NCBI GenBank assembly: GCA_001803045.1 | Contig: MHAR01000008.1 | Coordinates: forward strand, 54,877 to 118,876 | Length of the DNA stretch: 64,000 nt | DNA from: Ignavibacteria bacterium RIFOXYB12_FULL_35_14 | GTDB taxonomy: Bacteria; Bacteroidota; Ignavibacteria; Ignavibacteriales; Ignavibacteriaceae | Direction: 5' to 3' | Shown here: positions 45,805-54,116 of the stretch, in pieces | How positions within the stretch are numbered: position 1 is the first letter of the stretch | How the letters are laid out: every line of letters starts with the position of its first letter | The notes under the pieces: generated by a model | Seen by the model: only the letters and a program-made list of their open reading frames with translations | What the model was told of the DNA's origin: nothing | Databases searched by the model: none | Position numbers and translations under genes: made by a program

Positions 45805-48375
45805 ATGAATAAGTTTTTAGGTACATACCATGTAATTCCTTATCTCCCTAAGGAATTGGAAAAATTGCGTGAGATAACTTATAATTTATTTTGGACATGG
45901 AATCCAGATATAAGGGAATTACTTAAACGACTCGACCGTGACCTTTGGGTGGAGACAAATCATAATCCAGTTATGATGCTGGGGCTGATTAGTCAGGAGA
46001 GATTAATAGAAGTTTCTCAGGATGATGGCTTTAAAGCACATTTAGATAGAGCATATAATAATCTAAAACAATATCTCACAGAAAAAACGTGGTTTCAGAA
46101 AAATTATAATTATTCGAAAGAGTTCAACATAGTATATTTCTCTGCAGAATTTGGGTTGACGGAGTGCCTGCAAACTTATTCAGGTGGTTTAGGTGTGCTT
46201 GCAGGTGATCATCTAAAAGCTGCAAGTGATTTAGGAATTCCGCTTATAGGTATTGGTCTGCTTTATAAAGTTGGATACTTTCAGCAATATCTTAACTCAG
46301 AGGGCTGGCAGCACGAAAGATACGAGATAAATGATTTCGATAACCTTCCTATGATGCTGGTGCTTGATGAGAAGAAAGAACCTCTTGTTATATCAGTTTC
46401 TATGGCAGAAAGAGAAGTCTATTTTCAGATTTGGAAAATTCAAATCGGAAGAGTTCCGCTATATTTACTTGATACGAACGTTCCAGCAAATTCCGAGTAT
46501 GATAGAAAAATTACTGAATCACTTTATGGCGGAAGTGTCGAAACAAGAATACAGCAAGAAATTGTGCTTGGTATTGGCGGAATTAAAGCGCTTAAGACCA
46601 TTGGAATTAATCCAACAGTCTGTCACATGAACGAAGGACATTCATCATTTCTATCTTTAGAAAGAATTCGTCTTCTCATACAGAATCACGAACTAAATTT
46701 TAACGAGGCAAAGGAAGTTGGATTTTACTCAAATGTATTTACAACACATACGCCGGTCCCTGCCGGAATAGATGTATTTCCTAATGAGTTAGTTGAAAAA
46801 TATCTCGGCTCATATTATAGAAATGAGTTAAAGGTAAGCGATTCAGTATTTTACTCTTTGGGTTCAATTTACCGGCACCGAGAATCAAGTCTTTTCAACA
46901 TGGCGCATCTTGCAATGAACACATCGGGATTCATTAATGGTGTCAGTAAACTTCACAGTGAAGTATCCCGCAAAATGTGGGTCTCAGGTTATCCTAATGT
47001 TCCGTTCAATGAAATTCCAATCGGATATATTACTAATGGAGTTCATGCAAGATCGCACATCTCAAGAGAATTTGATGATCTTTTTATTCAGTACGTGGGC
47101 GAAAAGTGGATTCAAAATCCGGCATCAACTACTTTGTGGGAAAGAGTTGATACAATTCCTGATGAAGAAATTTGGCGGCTTCATGAAAGAAGACGTTCAA
47201 GATTGGTTGCATTTGTGCGTAAAAGATTAGTTAAGCAAATTACATCAAAGGGCGGAAGTCAAACTGAGATTGAGTCTGCCGGTGAAGTGCTTGATCCAAA
47301 TGCCTTGACAATTGGTTTTGCGCGAAGATTTGCAACTTACAAGCGAGCAACTCTTATTTTTCAAGATTTAGATAGATTATCAAAATTATTGAACGATAAA
47401 TCAAAACCCGTCCAGATAGTAATTGCAGGCAAGGCTCATCCGAAAGATGATGAAGGAAAAAGATTCATTCAGGAAATTTTTCAAATTGCAAAAGAAGATA
47501 GGTTCAAAAGAAAAATAGTATTTGTTGAAAACTACGATCTTGATGTTGCGAGTTATCTGGTTCAGGGCTGTGATGTTTGGCTTAACAATCCAAGAAGACC
47601 ATTAGAAGCAAGCGGTACATCGGGAATGAAAGTGATTGCTAACGGGGGATTGAACTTTAGCGTACTGGATGGCTGGTGGGATGAAGCTTTCAATCCTGAA
47701 GTCGGCTGGGAAATTGGAAATGGCGAAGAATCTGCTGATTCAATCTACCAGGACAATCTGGAGTCAAGGCAAATCTATAATACAATTGAAACAAAAATTA
47801 CTCCATTGTTCTATGCCCGGGGGCAGAATCACCTTCCAAGAGCTTGGATCGCCATGATCAAAAACTCAATGAAAAAGCTCGGGCCTATCTATAACTCACA
47901 ACGAATGGTTCAGCAATATTTTGAGAACTATTATGCTCCAGCTAACGAAAAAAGAATTGCATTATTGGAAGAGAGTGCAAAAAATGTTAAAGAGCTTACC
48001 GCATGGAAAAGTTTCATAAAAGAATCGTGGAGTCAAATAAGAGTTGTGAACGTTGAAACTTTAAACGGATCTAAGCAAATTTTTGTTGGTGAAGAATATC
48101 CTGTTAAAGCCGAGATATTGCTGGGTGAACTAAAACCGCAAGATGTTGAAGTTCAGATTTATTACGGTCCGCTAGAAGATCAAGATAATCCACAGTATAA
48201 TTCAACGATTGTTATGAATTCAGTTTCAGAAAAAAATGAAGAAGGATTTTATACTTTTAGTGGAAACATTAAATCTGAGAGAAGCGGGCAGCAAGGATTT
48301 ACAATTAGAATTCTGCCGAAGAATTTCTTATTAATAAGTCCATTCGAGCTTGGTGTCGTCTACTGGGCAAGTTAA
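45805..48375 (+). CDS. glgP: Alpha-glucan (glycogen/maltodextrin) phosphorylase
   Basis: An 856-residue PLP enzyme that releases glucose-1-phosphate from alpha-1,4-glucans. The N-terminal DUF3417-type segment (IPYLPKELEKLREITYNLFW) marks the AlgP-like long phosphorylases. Core motifs include YFSAEFGLTECLQTYSGGLG near residue 114, CHMNEGHSSF near 272, GFARRFATYKRATLIF near 508, and the PLP-lysine region EASGTSGMKVIANGGLNFSV near 604. ATG 45805 is preferred over GTG 45799 because GAGG is well spaced before it. It appears to be a single-gene transcript, with a repeat element after the stop. Confidence 0.93.
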   Translation: MNKFLGTYHVIPYLPKELEKLREITYNLFWTWNPDIRELLKRLDRDLWVETNHNPVMMLGLISQERLIEVSQDDGFKAHLDRAYNNLKQYLTEKTWFQKNYNYSKEFNIVYFSAEFGLTECLQTYSGGLGVLAGDHLKAASDLGIPLIGIGLLYKVGYFQQYLNSEGWQHERYEINDFDNLPMMLVLDEKKEPLVISVSMAEREVYFQIWKIQIGRVPLYLLDTNVPANSEYDRKITESLYGGSVETRIQQEIVLGIGGIKALKTIGINPTVCHMNEGHSSFLSLERIRLLIQNHELNFNEAKEVGFYSNVFTTHTPVPAGIDVFPNELVEKYLGSYYRNELKVSDSVFYSLGSIYRHRESSLFNMAHLAMNTSGFINGVSKLHSEVSRKMWVSGYPNVPFNEIPIGYITNGVHARSHISREFDDLFIQYVGEKWIQNPASTTLWERVDTIPDEEIWRLHERRRSRLVAFVRKRLVKQITSKGGSQTEIESAGEVLDPNALTIGFARRFATYKRATLIFQDLDRLSKLLNDKSKPVQIVIAGKAHPKDDEGKRFIQEIFQIAKEDRFKRKIVFVENYDLDVASYLVQGCDVWLNNPRRPLEASGTSGMKVIANGGLNFSVLDGWWDEAFNPEVGWEIGNGEESADSIYQDNLESRQIYNTIETKITPLFYARGQNHLPRAWIAMIKNSMKKLGPIYNSQRMVQQYFENYYAPANEKRIALLEESAKNVKELTAWKSFIKESWSQIRVVNVETLNGSKQIFVGEEYPVKAEILLGELKPQDVEVQIYYGPLEDQDNPQYNSTIVMNSVSEKNEEGFYTFSGNIKSERSGQQGFTIRILPKNFLLISPFELGVVYWAS

Positions 48376-48402
48376 ATATTGCTACGATATTAATTTCTAT
48401 TT

Positions 48403-48559
48403 ATTAATTCACCTTATACATGCATTGGAGAATTGGTAACTTTTTGGACTAAAGTCCATATCATTTATGATATTTTTCTAACCCCAGCCTTAAGGCTGGG
48501 GTTAATAAATCATGAAAGGCCATAGGGCTTTAGCCACATTTTGTGTAAGGTGAGTTATT
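48403..48559. repeat. Dispersed MITE-like palindromic repeat, copy 2
   Basis: A 157-base element with terminal inverted repeats TCACCTTATACA and TGTGTAAGGTGA, an inner palindrome GGACTAAAGTCC, and a GC-rich hairpin (AACCCCAGCC, TTAA, GGCTGGGGTT). It matches 8367-8489 over most of its length, apart from the hairpin. The right end overlaps the last codons of the - strand glycosyltransferase. The GC-rich hairpin could also end transcription from both sides. Confidence 0.8.
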
Positions 48560-49666
48560 AATTTCGCTGATAATTGCTTCGTAAATCATATCAGAAGAGA
48601 TAAGCTCCATGCAGTTAGGATTAAAATCACATTCCGGTTTATAGCAAACTAAACAATCCATTTCTGGAGATATCTTTTTTATCCTTCCGTAATCTTCAAT
48701 CTCTGCACTTGAGGTTGGACCAAAAAAACATATTATTTTTTTCTTGAGTGCTGTGGCCGTGTGAAGCGCTAAAGTATCGCCGGTTAAAATAATATCCGGT
48801 ATGTCCATCAAAGCGAAGAATTGTCTCAAAGAATTCTTCGAGCCGGTATCAACTAAAGAAGGGAAGAGATTTTTTAGTTCGGAGTTGCGGTCTTCTTCGT
48901 CCTCACCGCCAAATAATAATATTCCTACTTCTTTATTTTTTTGAAGCTTTGAAATGAGTTCTTTGAATCCGTCGAATCGCCACTGTTTGAGCTGCCATCG
49001 TTTACTTGCGCCTGTATTCAGTCCGATAATCGTTTTATACTTCTGAAGATTATGCGTGGCATAAAATTGATTTTTGAATGCGAGTTCATCATCGGTTAGA
49101 TTTATTATTATGTCACCTTTATTAAAGTTGAGTCCGGCAAGTTCATGAATAATCTGCTGATAAGTTTTTTTATTCTTCTTTTTTAATTCATCAAAAGCTC
49201 CCATTTCAAGCCACTCAATTGCATTGTTATCGAAGGAAGTAACTTGGCCAAGATGGTTCATACCAAATCCTTTTTTTACTTTGGCTTTTGCTAAAGAAGC
49301 AAGCGAGGCACTAACCGGCGAAGCATCAGGGTGAATAAGTAAATCAAATGTCTCAATACTTAACCGCGAGATGAGATCATAACTTTCAAAAGTTAATACA
49401 TTATCTACAAAGGTGTTATTTAAAAAAATATCTTTTGCACTCTTTTTCGTCAACCATGTGACATGTGATTCCGAGTATTTTAATTTTAATGCATGGAGAA
49501 TTGAAGTAGTACGCAGAACATCACCAACTGCATCAAGTTTGATGATTAGGATTTTAAAATTAATCGGTAAGTAATATTCGCAGTCGTCACATTTTTTATT
49601 TTCAAGCTTATTTGGTTTGCATGGTTTATCACCAGGAAAATGTTTGCAGTCGGTTTTGAGTATCAT
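48530..49666 (-). CDS. Glycosyltransferase family 9 (heptosyltransferase-like)
   Basis: A 378-residue GT-B enzyme of the ADP-heptose:LPS heptosyltransferase family. ILIIKLDAVGDVLRTTSILH near residue 34 and IIGLNTGASKRWQLKQW near 215 are typical, as is DIILTGDTLALHTATALKKK near 290. Two cysteine groups frame the fold: CKHFPGDKPC with CDDCEYY at the N-terminus, and CLVCYKPECDFNPNC near 340, which could bind a metal. The final residues (about PYTKCG) and stop codon are encoded by the repeat element at 48403-48559, so the original C-terminus was probably altered by its insertion. It overlaps the upstream glycosyltransferase by four bases. Confidence 0.87.
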   Translation of the reverse strand: MILKTDCKHFPGDKPCKPNKLENKKCDDCEYYLPINFKILIIKLDAVGDVLRTTSILHALKLKYSESHVTWLTKKSAKDIFLNNTFVDNVLTFESYDLISRLSIETFDLLIHPDASPVSASLASLAKAKVKKGFGMNHLGQVTSFDNNAIEWLEMGAFDELKKKNKKTYQQIIHELAGLNFNKGDIIINLTDDELAFKNQFYATHNLQKYKTIIGLNTGASKRWQLKQWRFDGFKELISKLQKNKEVGILLFGGEDEEDRNSELKNLFPSLVDTGSKNSLRQFFALMDIPDIILTGDTLALHTATALKKKIICFFGPTSSAEIEDYGRIKKISPEMDCLVCYKPECDFNPNCMELISSDMIYEAIISEINNSPYTKCG

Positions 49667-50823
49667 GATTGAGAATCCAAAATTATCTGGTTAAAGAGTT
49701 CAACTAAATTACCAAACTTATTTTTGCTGATGAATTCTTTGATGTTCTTCTCGAAATCAACTCTGCCTTTCAAGCTAAAAAATTCTTGAACGCCATTTAC
49801 AATTTCTTTGGGAGAATCAGGTTTGATTATAATTCCAGTTTTGCGATCATCTACAAATTCGGATAAACCGCCGACATTTGTAACTAAAACTGGTTTTAAG
49901 AATCCGTAGGCAACATTCAAGATTCCGCTTTGTGTGGCGCTTCGATAGGGAAGTATAACTAAATCACATGCTGTGTAATACTTCGCAACATCTTCATTCG
50001 GAACAAATTTATTAACAATAACTGTATCTTTCTCGATACTAAGGTTTTTTATTGTATCTGTGTAGAAAGCTGGTGAATTGTAAAACTCACCGACAATCAG
50101 CAGCTTTGCATTTGGAATTGATGACTGGATCTCCGGGAATGCCTCTATCAGCAAATCGAGTCCCTTGTATTTTCTCACATAACCAAAGAACAATAAAATT
50201 TTATCCTGTTCAGAAAATTCCAGTTCTTTTCGAAACTCAGAAGCAGATTTTGCTGCCGGCGTGTCATAGCAATCATAAATAGGTAATTCGGATTTATAAA
50301 TTTTCCGATTGTTTGAAATTCTGCCGACTTCCTTTTCTACTATGTTTGATAACACCATAAATGCTGATGCGTTTTTTAGTCCAAGGTTGGTAAGAGTCTT
50401 GTCAATAAAATTTCCTTCATGTGAGATAAAGTTCTCAGTTACGAATAAAATATTCTTTCTGAACTTCTTTTTGATCAATTCGCTGATAGTGAAATGACAG
50501 AATGCAAAAAAAGGATGCCACCAGTCGAACACTATTAAGTCAGGATTTTCTTTGATAATTCTGTTAGCAACTTGAAACCAGTTAATCGGTGAGATAGAGT
50601 TCACCAAACGTTCGTTAGGAGCTTTTTTAATCAGCGTTGTGCTCTCATCGTATTGAGTTTTGCCAGGGAATAAAATTGAAGGGTAGAGCAGGGAATAGTT
50701 AAAAATTTTAACTTCAAAGTCTTCCTTGAGCTCATCATAAACATGCGAAACGAAAAGCGAATTACCGCCGCGGTAAGGATGAGCCGGACCAATGAGAATA
50801 ATCTTTTTCTTAGGAGCTTGCAT
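49663..50823 (-). CDS. Glycosyltransferase family 4
   Basis: A 386-residue GT-B glycosyltransferase probably acting in surface polysaccharide or lipopolysaccharide assembly. It opens with KKKIILIGPAHPYRGGNSLF. The nucleotide-sugar domain shows ILLFFGYVRKYKGLDLLIEA near residue 210 and the acceptor-proximal NVAYGFLKPVLVTNVGGLSE near 308, with EFVDDRKTGIIIKPDSP after it. Its stop overlaps the start of the GT9 gene (ATGA), so the two are coupled. Its 5' end and leader have a diverged partial copy at 51843-52045, on the far side of a HEPN-MNT module. Confidence 0.88.
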   Translation of the reverse strand: MQAPKKKIILIGPAHPYRGGNSLFVSHVYDELKEDFEVKIFNYSLLYPSILFPGKTQYDESTTLIKKAPNERLVNSISPINWFQVANRIIKENPDLIVFDWWHPFFAFCHFTISELIKKKFRKNILFVTENFISHEGNFIDKTLTNLGLKNASAFMVLSNIVEKEVGRISNNRKIYKSELPIYDCYDTPAAKSASEFRKELEFSEQDKILLFFGYVRKYKGLDLLIEAFPEIQSSIPNAKLLIVGEFYNSPAFYTDTIKNLSIEKDTVIVNKFVPNEDVAKYYTACDLVILPYRSATQSGILNVAYGFLKPVLVTNVGGLSEFVDDRKTGIIIKPDSPKEIVNGVQEFFSLKGRVDFEKNIKEFISKNKFGNLVELFNQIILDSQS

Positions 50824-51079
50824 TAAATATTGAAGTGCAGTGTGTTAAGGTAAATTAGCTTTAACTCTATAAATATTTAATGAAATATAAATAAAATGGG
50901 TTTGATGAGAAAGGGAAGGAGATGTTATTTAGCAAGTAAGAGTTAGCGCAGCAACTCAGTCTCGCTTGCAGAAATTAATTGTTAATTTTCTTGTTGCAAG
51001 AAGGAATGAGCCGCAATAATTCGTTTTAATGAAGAGTATTTGTTTCGTTTGTTGTGCGAAGTAAAGGTGAAAAAGAAAA

Positions 51080-51472
51080 TCAAGTAACTAGATAAGCGCG
51101 AAGAGAATCAATAAATGGTTTAACCTCGCCTAACGCAACTTGAATATCTTCTATGGTGAGTCCAGCATTAAGGGTAAAAGGATAACGCTCTATAAAATAG
51201 AAACCTGTTATTTTTTGAAGAACCGAGCGATACTTTTCAAATGAACTATCATAAGTTAGTGCTTCATTGAGAAGCGGTTCTAAATTATGAATCCGCTTGA
51301 GACGCCAGCCGTTTTTCAGAAGAAAAGCTTTCAGAAATTTTTCAATGGATTGTTGAAGATAAAATCCAGCAGCTTCAGGGTCATCAATTTTTACCAGTTG
51401 TTGTGAACGATTTAAATCTTTTTCAGCAATGCGAAGCCAATCCTTAGGATAGAGGGATTCACTATGCAGCAT
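51080..51472 (-). CDS. HEPN-domain protein (putative RNase toxin of a HEPN-MNT pair)
   Basis: A 130-residue helical HEPN protein: WLRIAEKDLNRSQQLV, AGFYLQQSIEKFLKAFLL and the RNase-type motif Arg57-x4-His62 (RLKRIH). In HEPN-MNT systems the HEPN protein is usually a toxin that the partner nucleotidyltransferase inactivates. The HxY tyrosine modified in HepT proteins is not present here (the motif reads HNL), so control may differ. The ATG at 51472 lies inside the end of the MNT gene, giving an 11-base overlap; ATGs further upstream (to 51505) are possible. Partner and order are typical of the module. Confidence 0.8.
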   Translation of the reverse strand: MLHSESLYPKDWLRIAEKDLNRSQQLVKIDDPEAAGFYLQQSIEKFLKAFLLKNGWRLKRIHNLEPLLNEALTYDSSFEKYRSVLQKITGFYFIERYPFTLNAGLTIEDIQVALGEVKPFIDSLRAYLVT

Positions 51473-51791
51473 AGAGCACTTTTCCATGTTGGAGGATTTC
51501 TTCAATAAATTGGTCGTCGTGTGAAAGCCGTTCTTCTATTTCGTGCGGAGTCAGTACAAGCGTTTCAATAGCAAATTTTCTAGATGAATCCGAAAGGATT
51601 TTTTGAACAGCCACCCAGCGATCAATGAATCGAAGATTAGTATCTTTAATGATAAGTAAATCAATGTCACTATCGGATGTTGCATTTCCACGAGCATATG
51701 AACCAAAAAGAATTACTTTTTCGGGATCATATTGTGCTCGCAGCTTAGAGACAATCTGTTTTGTTACTTTATCAATTTCTGGTGATAACAT
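51462..51791 (-). CDS. MNT-type minimal nucleotidyltransferase (antitoxin of HEPN-MNT pair)
   Basis: A 109-residue minimal nucleotidyltransferase. The active-site signature GSx10DxD is complete: Gly30-Ser31 in LFGSYARGNATSDSDIDLLI, with Asp42 and Asp44. Such proteins adenylate their HEPN partner to switch off its RNase activity. It is transcribed first and overlaps the HEPN gene by 11 bases. Upstream lies a truncated copy of the neighbouring glycosyltransferase start, so this module appears inserted next to that gene. Confidence 0.85.
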   Translation of the reverse strand: MLSPEIDKVTKQIVSKLRAQYDPEKVILFGSYARGNATSDSDIDLLIIKDTNLRFIDRWVAVQKILSDSSRKFAIETLVLTPHEIEERLSHDDQFIEEILQHGKVLYAA

Positions 51792-51842
51792 AAATTGCTT
51801 TGATTATATGCTAATAAAATATACAAAATATCGGCAACCATT

Positions 51843-51938
51843 TCACATAATGTAAGTACAAACTCTTCCGTCTTTTTTGCCCCCGCGGTAAGGATATGCC
51901 GGACCTATTATGATGATCTTTTTCTTGGGAGAATTCAT
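51843..51938 (-). pseudogene. 5' fragment of a second GT4 glycosyltransferase
   Basis: On the - strand from ATG 51936-51938 the frame reads MNSPKKKIIIIGPAYPYRGG, closely matching the start of the intact glycosyltransferase (MQAPKKKIILIGPAHPYRGG). It then runs into unrelated sequence and stops at 51843-51845 after 31 codons. It is a truncated relic. The downstream neighbour on this strand is the MNT gene. Confidence 0.8.
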
Positions 51939-52045
51939 TAAATATTAAAACGCCGTGTGTTGATGCGAAAATCGAATATTCGATAAATATTTAACGAAAT
52001 ATAAAGAAAATGGATTTGATGAAAAAGGAAACGAGTATTTATTTG
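51885..52045. repeat. Diverged duplication of the GT4 start and leader (50771-50945)
   Basis: These bases align with 50771-50945: GCGGTAAGGAT, GATCTTTTTCTT, CATTAAATATT, GTGTGTT, ATAAATATTTAA, GAAATATAAA, AAAATGG and TTTGATGA occur in the same order. The copy covers about 19 codons of the gene plus about 110 bases of leader. Many substitutions separate the copies, so it is not a recent duplication. HEPN-MNT lies between the two copies. Confidence 0.75.
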
Positions 52046-52272
52046 GTGAGTAACGTGGTGCAAACAATGAATTACTTTAACGAACAATCAAACGATAAAT
52101 TTCTTGTGAGCAAAGCAATGGTTCATTTTGCAATTTTTTGCTGCACTAAGATGTGCATCTGTTTCTACTCCGACAGCTTAGGCGAATTTGTAACCTGCAT
52201 GCGGATAATTCTAATTCGGTTGCTTATTATAAAGAACAGTTATGTTTGGAATTGTGGCTCAAGGAGATGCTA
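52046..52272. other. Gap without recognisable gene, before herA end
   Basis: A + strand frame from 52010 to 52276 exists but has no recognisable domain, begins in duplicated leader sequence and overlaps the end of herA, so I do not call it a gene. No hairpin or repeat stands out. Confidence 0.4.
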
Positions 52273-53973
52273 CTAACTCCAATATTTTTGGTAATCAGCG
52301 CCTTCTGATTCAGGTTTTTCAGAAGGTTCGTTGATTTTGAGCGTAACAGGTAACGGAAAATTCACACCGATAATAATTGCTTGTCCGGGAGTAAGATTAG
52401 GAAGAAAAGCGGCCGCTGATCTGTCGATTTCTCCTGCAGCTCTTTCGACTACCTCGCGATCTTTGTCATTTATCAATCGATGTACAATTAGCGTACCCAT
52501 TTGGCTTAAAATTCCTTCTGGGATGTCTCGTGGTCTTTGGGTAGAGATACAAATGTTAAGTGAATGCTTGCGACCTTCTTTTGCAATGAGCTCAAACTGG
52601 TCTAATGGGTATCTGTTGTTTTCATCACCCAGTACTTTATTCAGGAATTGATGTGCTTCATCAACAAATAAAACAAGAGGCTTGTTAGAGAAGGAATTAG
52701 TTCTTGCTTTTCCAAGAATAAACCTTCCTATTGCATTCGCAATTAACTCACGAGTGTAATGAGCAAAGGATAAATGTTTTAATGAGATAAGTAATATTGT
52801 ATTTATATTTTGAGCCAAGAACGAATTTAATATATCATAAAGAGATATCTTCCCAACTGGATTGAAAATGCAATCAAGATCAGGTGAATTTATTATATCG
52901 TCTATTCTTGTTAATAGAGAGACACAATTACTTTTTGCGTTTGGGTCTTCTTTTCCCCAGAGGTTTGTGTTGTTAAAATCGTTCAAGTACACGCACTCTT
53001 CATCGATTTGAGAAACCAATTTCTTAATGTCAAAATCAGCAATGGGGCTTTCAATGCTTCTAATATTGGTTTTCATACTTGCTTCGTATTGGGTTTTATT
53101 TACCCCTGCCTTTCTGAAAATCCCATTGTTTGCAAGCACCGGTACTAGTTTAAGCAACTTTAGAGTTTTTATAGCAGCCCGAAGTTTTGGTCCCTGAACT
53201 AATCCGCTTGGACGAAGCATAGCAAATAGATCAGATTCATACAAAGATGTATGGGGAATCACTACTTCTGTAAAACCTGTTGGAGGTGCTAGCGCTCTAC
53301 CCAAATAAACCTTTTGAACTTTGTTTTTTAGAGTATGAAATTCACCAGTAGCATCTACAAGAATTAATCTAGAATTAAACTTGGAACTTTCTTCAATCAA
53401 TTTTGCAATAGTCCAACTCTTACCGCTACCAGTAGAACCCAATATGGCACAGTGCCGTCCAAACAAATCCTCGGCGGGGATTTTTATATTAGTAATCTTC
53501 GAATTGGACAATGAAGCCATCTCAAGAGAAATTGGAGCAATCGCGTTTTTTGAAGCAGAAGACCATTCAACCAAATGCTTGAGATGGGTAGGATGGGCAG
53601 CGTAAACTTTTGCACCTATTTTAGGATATATACTTATTCCCTTTACGACCTCATCATTAGAGGTGTCGATGCAAGACAATAATTGTATCATTCCTATAGG
53701 GTGAACTTGTTTTGATAAATTGAATGATTTTTCTACAATTGGCTTTTCGCTGTCTGGCAATTGAACTGATGTAATTTTACCGAATATTGCAAAGTTGTTT
53801 TCTTCAATTACAGCAAATTCTCCTACGTAACCTTCGTTTAGTTCGAATCCGTAGATAGATTTTTGTTTAGCAAGTTCCGATGATGGGAAATTAACTTTGA
53901 TGAATGTAGGATGGACCTCTGCAACAGATCCAATTAAGCGTTGAACATCAAATGGATTATACTCGAGTTTCAT
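52273..53973 (-). CDS. herA: HerA-like hexameric ATPase of a SIR2-HerA defence pair
   Basis: A 566-residue HerA/FtsK-type motor ATPase. Residues 1-140 resemble the HAS-barrel. Walker A is GSTGSGKS (179-186) and Walker B is LVLFVDEAHQFL. EGRKHSLNICISTQRPRDIP matches the sensor region of HerA ATPases. Together with a SIR2 NADase, HerA forms an antiphage complex that depletes NAD or attacks DNA on infection. Its ATG overlaps (ATGA) the end of the extended sir2 frame, showing that the two genes were built as a coupled pair. The ATPase itself looks complete. Confidence 0.87.
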   Translation of the reverse strand: MKLEYNPFDVQRLIGSVAEVHPTFIKVNFPSSELAKQKSIYGFELNEGYVGEFAVIEENNFAIFGKITSVQLPDSEKPIVEKSFNLSKQVHPIGMIQLLSCIDTSNDEVVKGISIYPKIGAKVYAAHPTHLKHLVEWSSASKNAIAPISLEMASLSNSKITNIKIPAEDLFGRHCAILGSTGSGKSWTIAKLIEESSKFNSRLILVDATGEFHTLKNKVQKVYLGRALAPPTGFTEVVIPHTSLYESDLFAMLRPSGLVQGPKLRAAIKTLKLLKLVPVLANNGIFRKAGVNKTQYEASMKTNIRSIESPIADFDIKKLVSQIDEECVYLNDFNNTNLWGKEDPNAKSNCVSLLTRIDDIINSPDLDCIFNPVGKISLYDILNSFLAQNINTILLISLKHLSFAHYTRELIANAIGRFILGKARTNSFSNKPLVLFVDEAHQFLNKVLGDENNRYPLDQFELIAKEGRKHSLNICISTQRPRDIPEGILSQMGTLIVHRLINDKDREVVERAAGEIDRSAAAFLPNLTPGQAIIIGVNFPLPVTLKINEPSEKPESEGADYQKYWS

Positions 53974-54116
53974 ATTACCCCGGCGCTCTTCAATTTCTTC
54001 ATAAACACCTCTTGTTCTGAATCTTTTTGTAAATCGGGCACTAATTCCACAAAATCATCAAAGGATGTTTCTATCATTGCCATACGCCAATCGCCCTCGG
54101 TTATCAGGTTCTTGAT
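53970..54116 (-). other. In-frame continuation of sir2 beyond its stop codon
   Basis: After the sir2 TAA (54117-54119) the same frame stays open for 48 codons, reading IKNLITEGDWRMAMIETSFD, then FVELVPDLQKDSEQEVFMKK, and ends at TGA 53970-53972, overlapping the herA ATG by four bases. The composition is protein-like and the end forms a typical coupled junction. This indicates the ancestral C-terminus of sir2, now separated by one in-frame stop. A sequencing error at the TAA would give the same picture. Confidence 0.75.

Noticed and set aside
52010-52276. An 88-codon + strand frame beside herA
   Set aside because: It begins in duplicated glycosyltransferase leader sequence and overlaps the end of herA; the protein has no recognisable feature.
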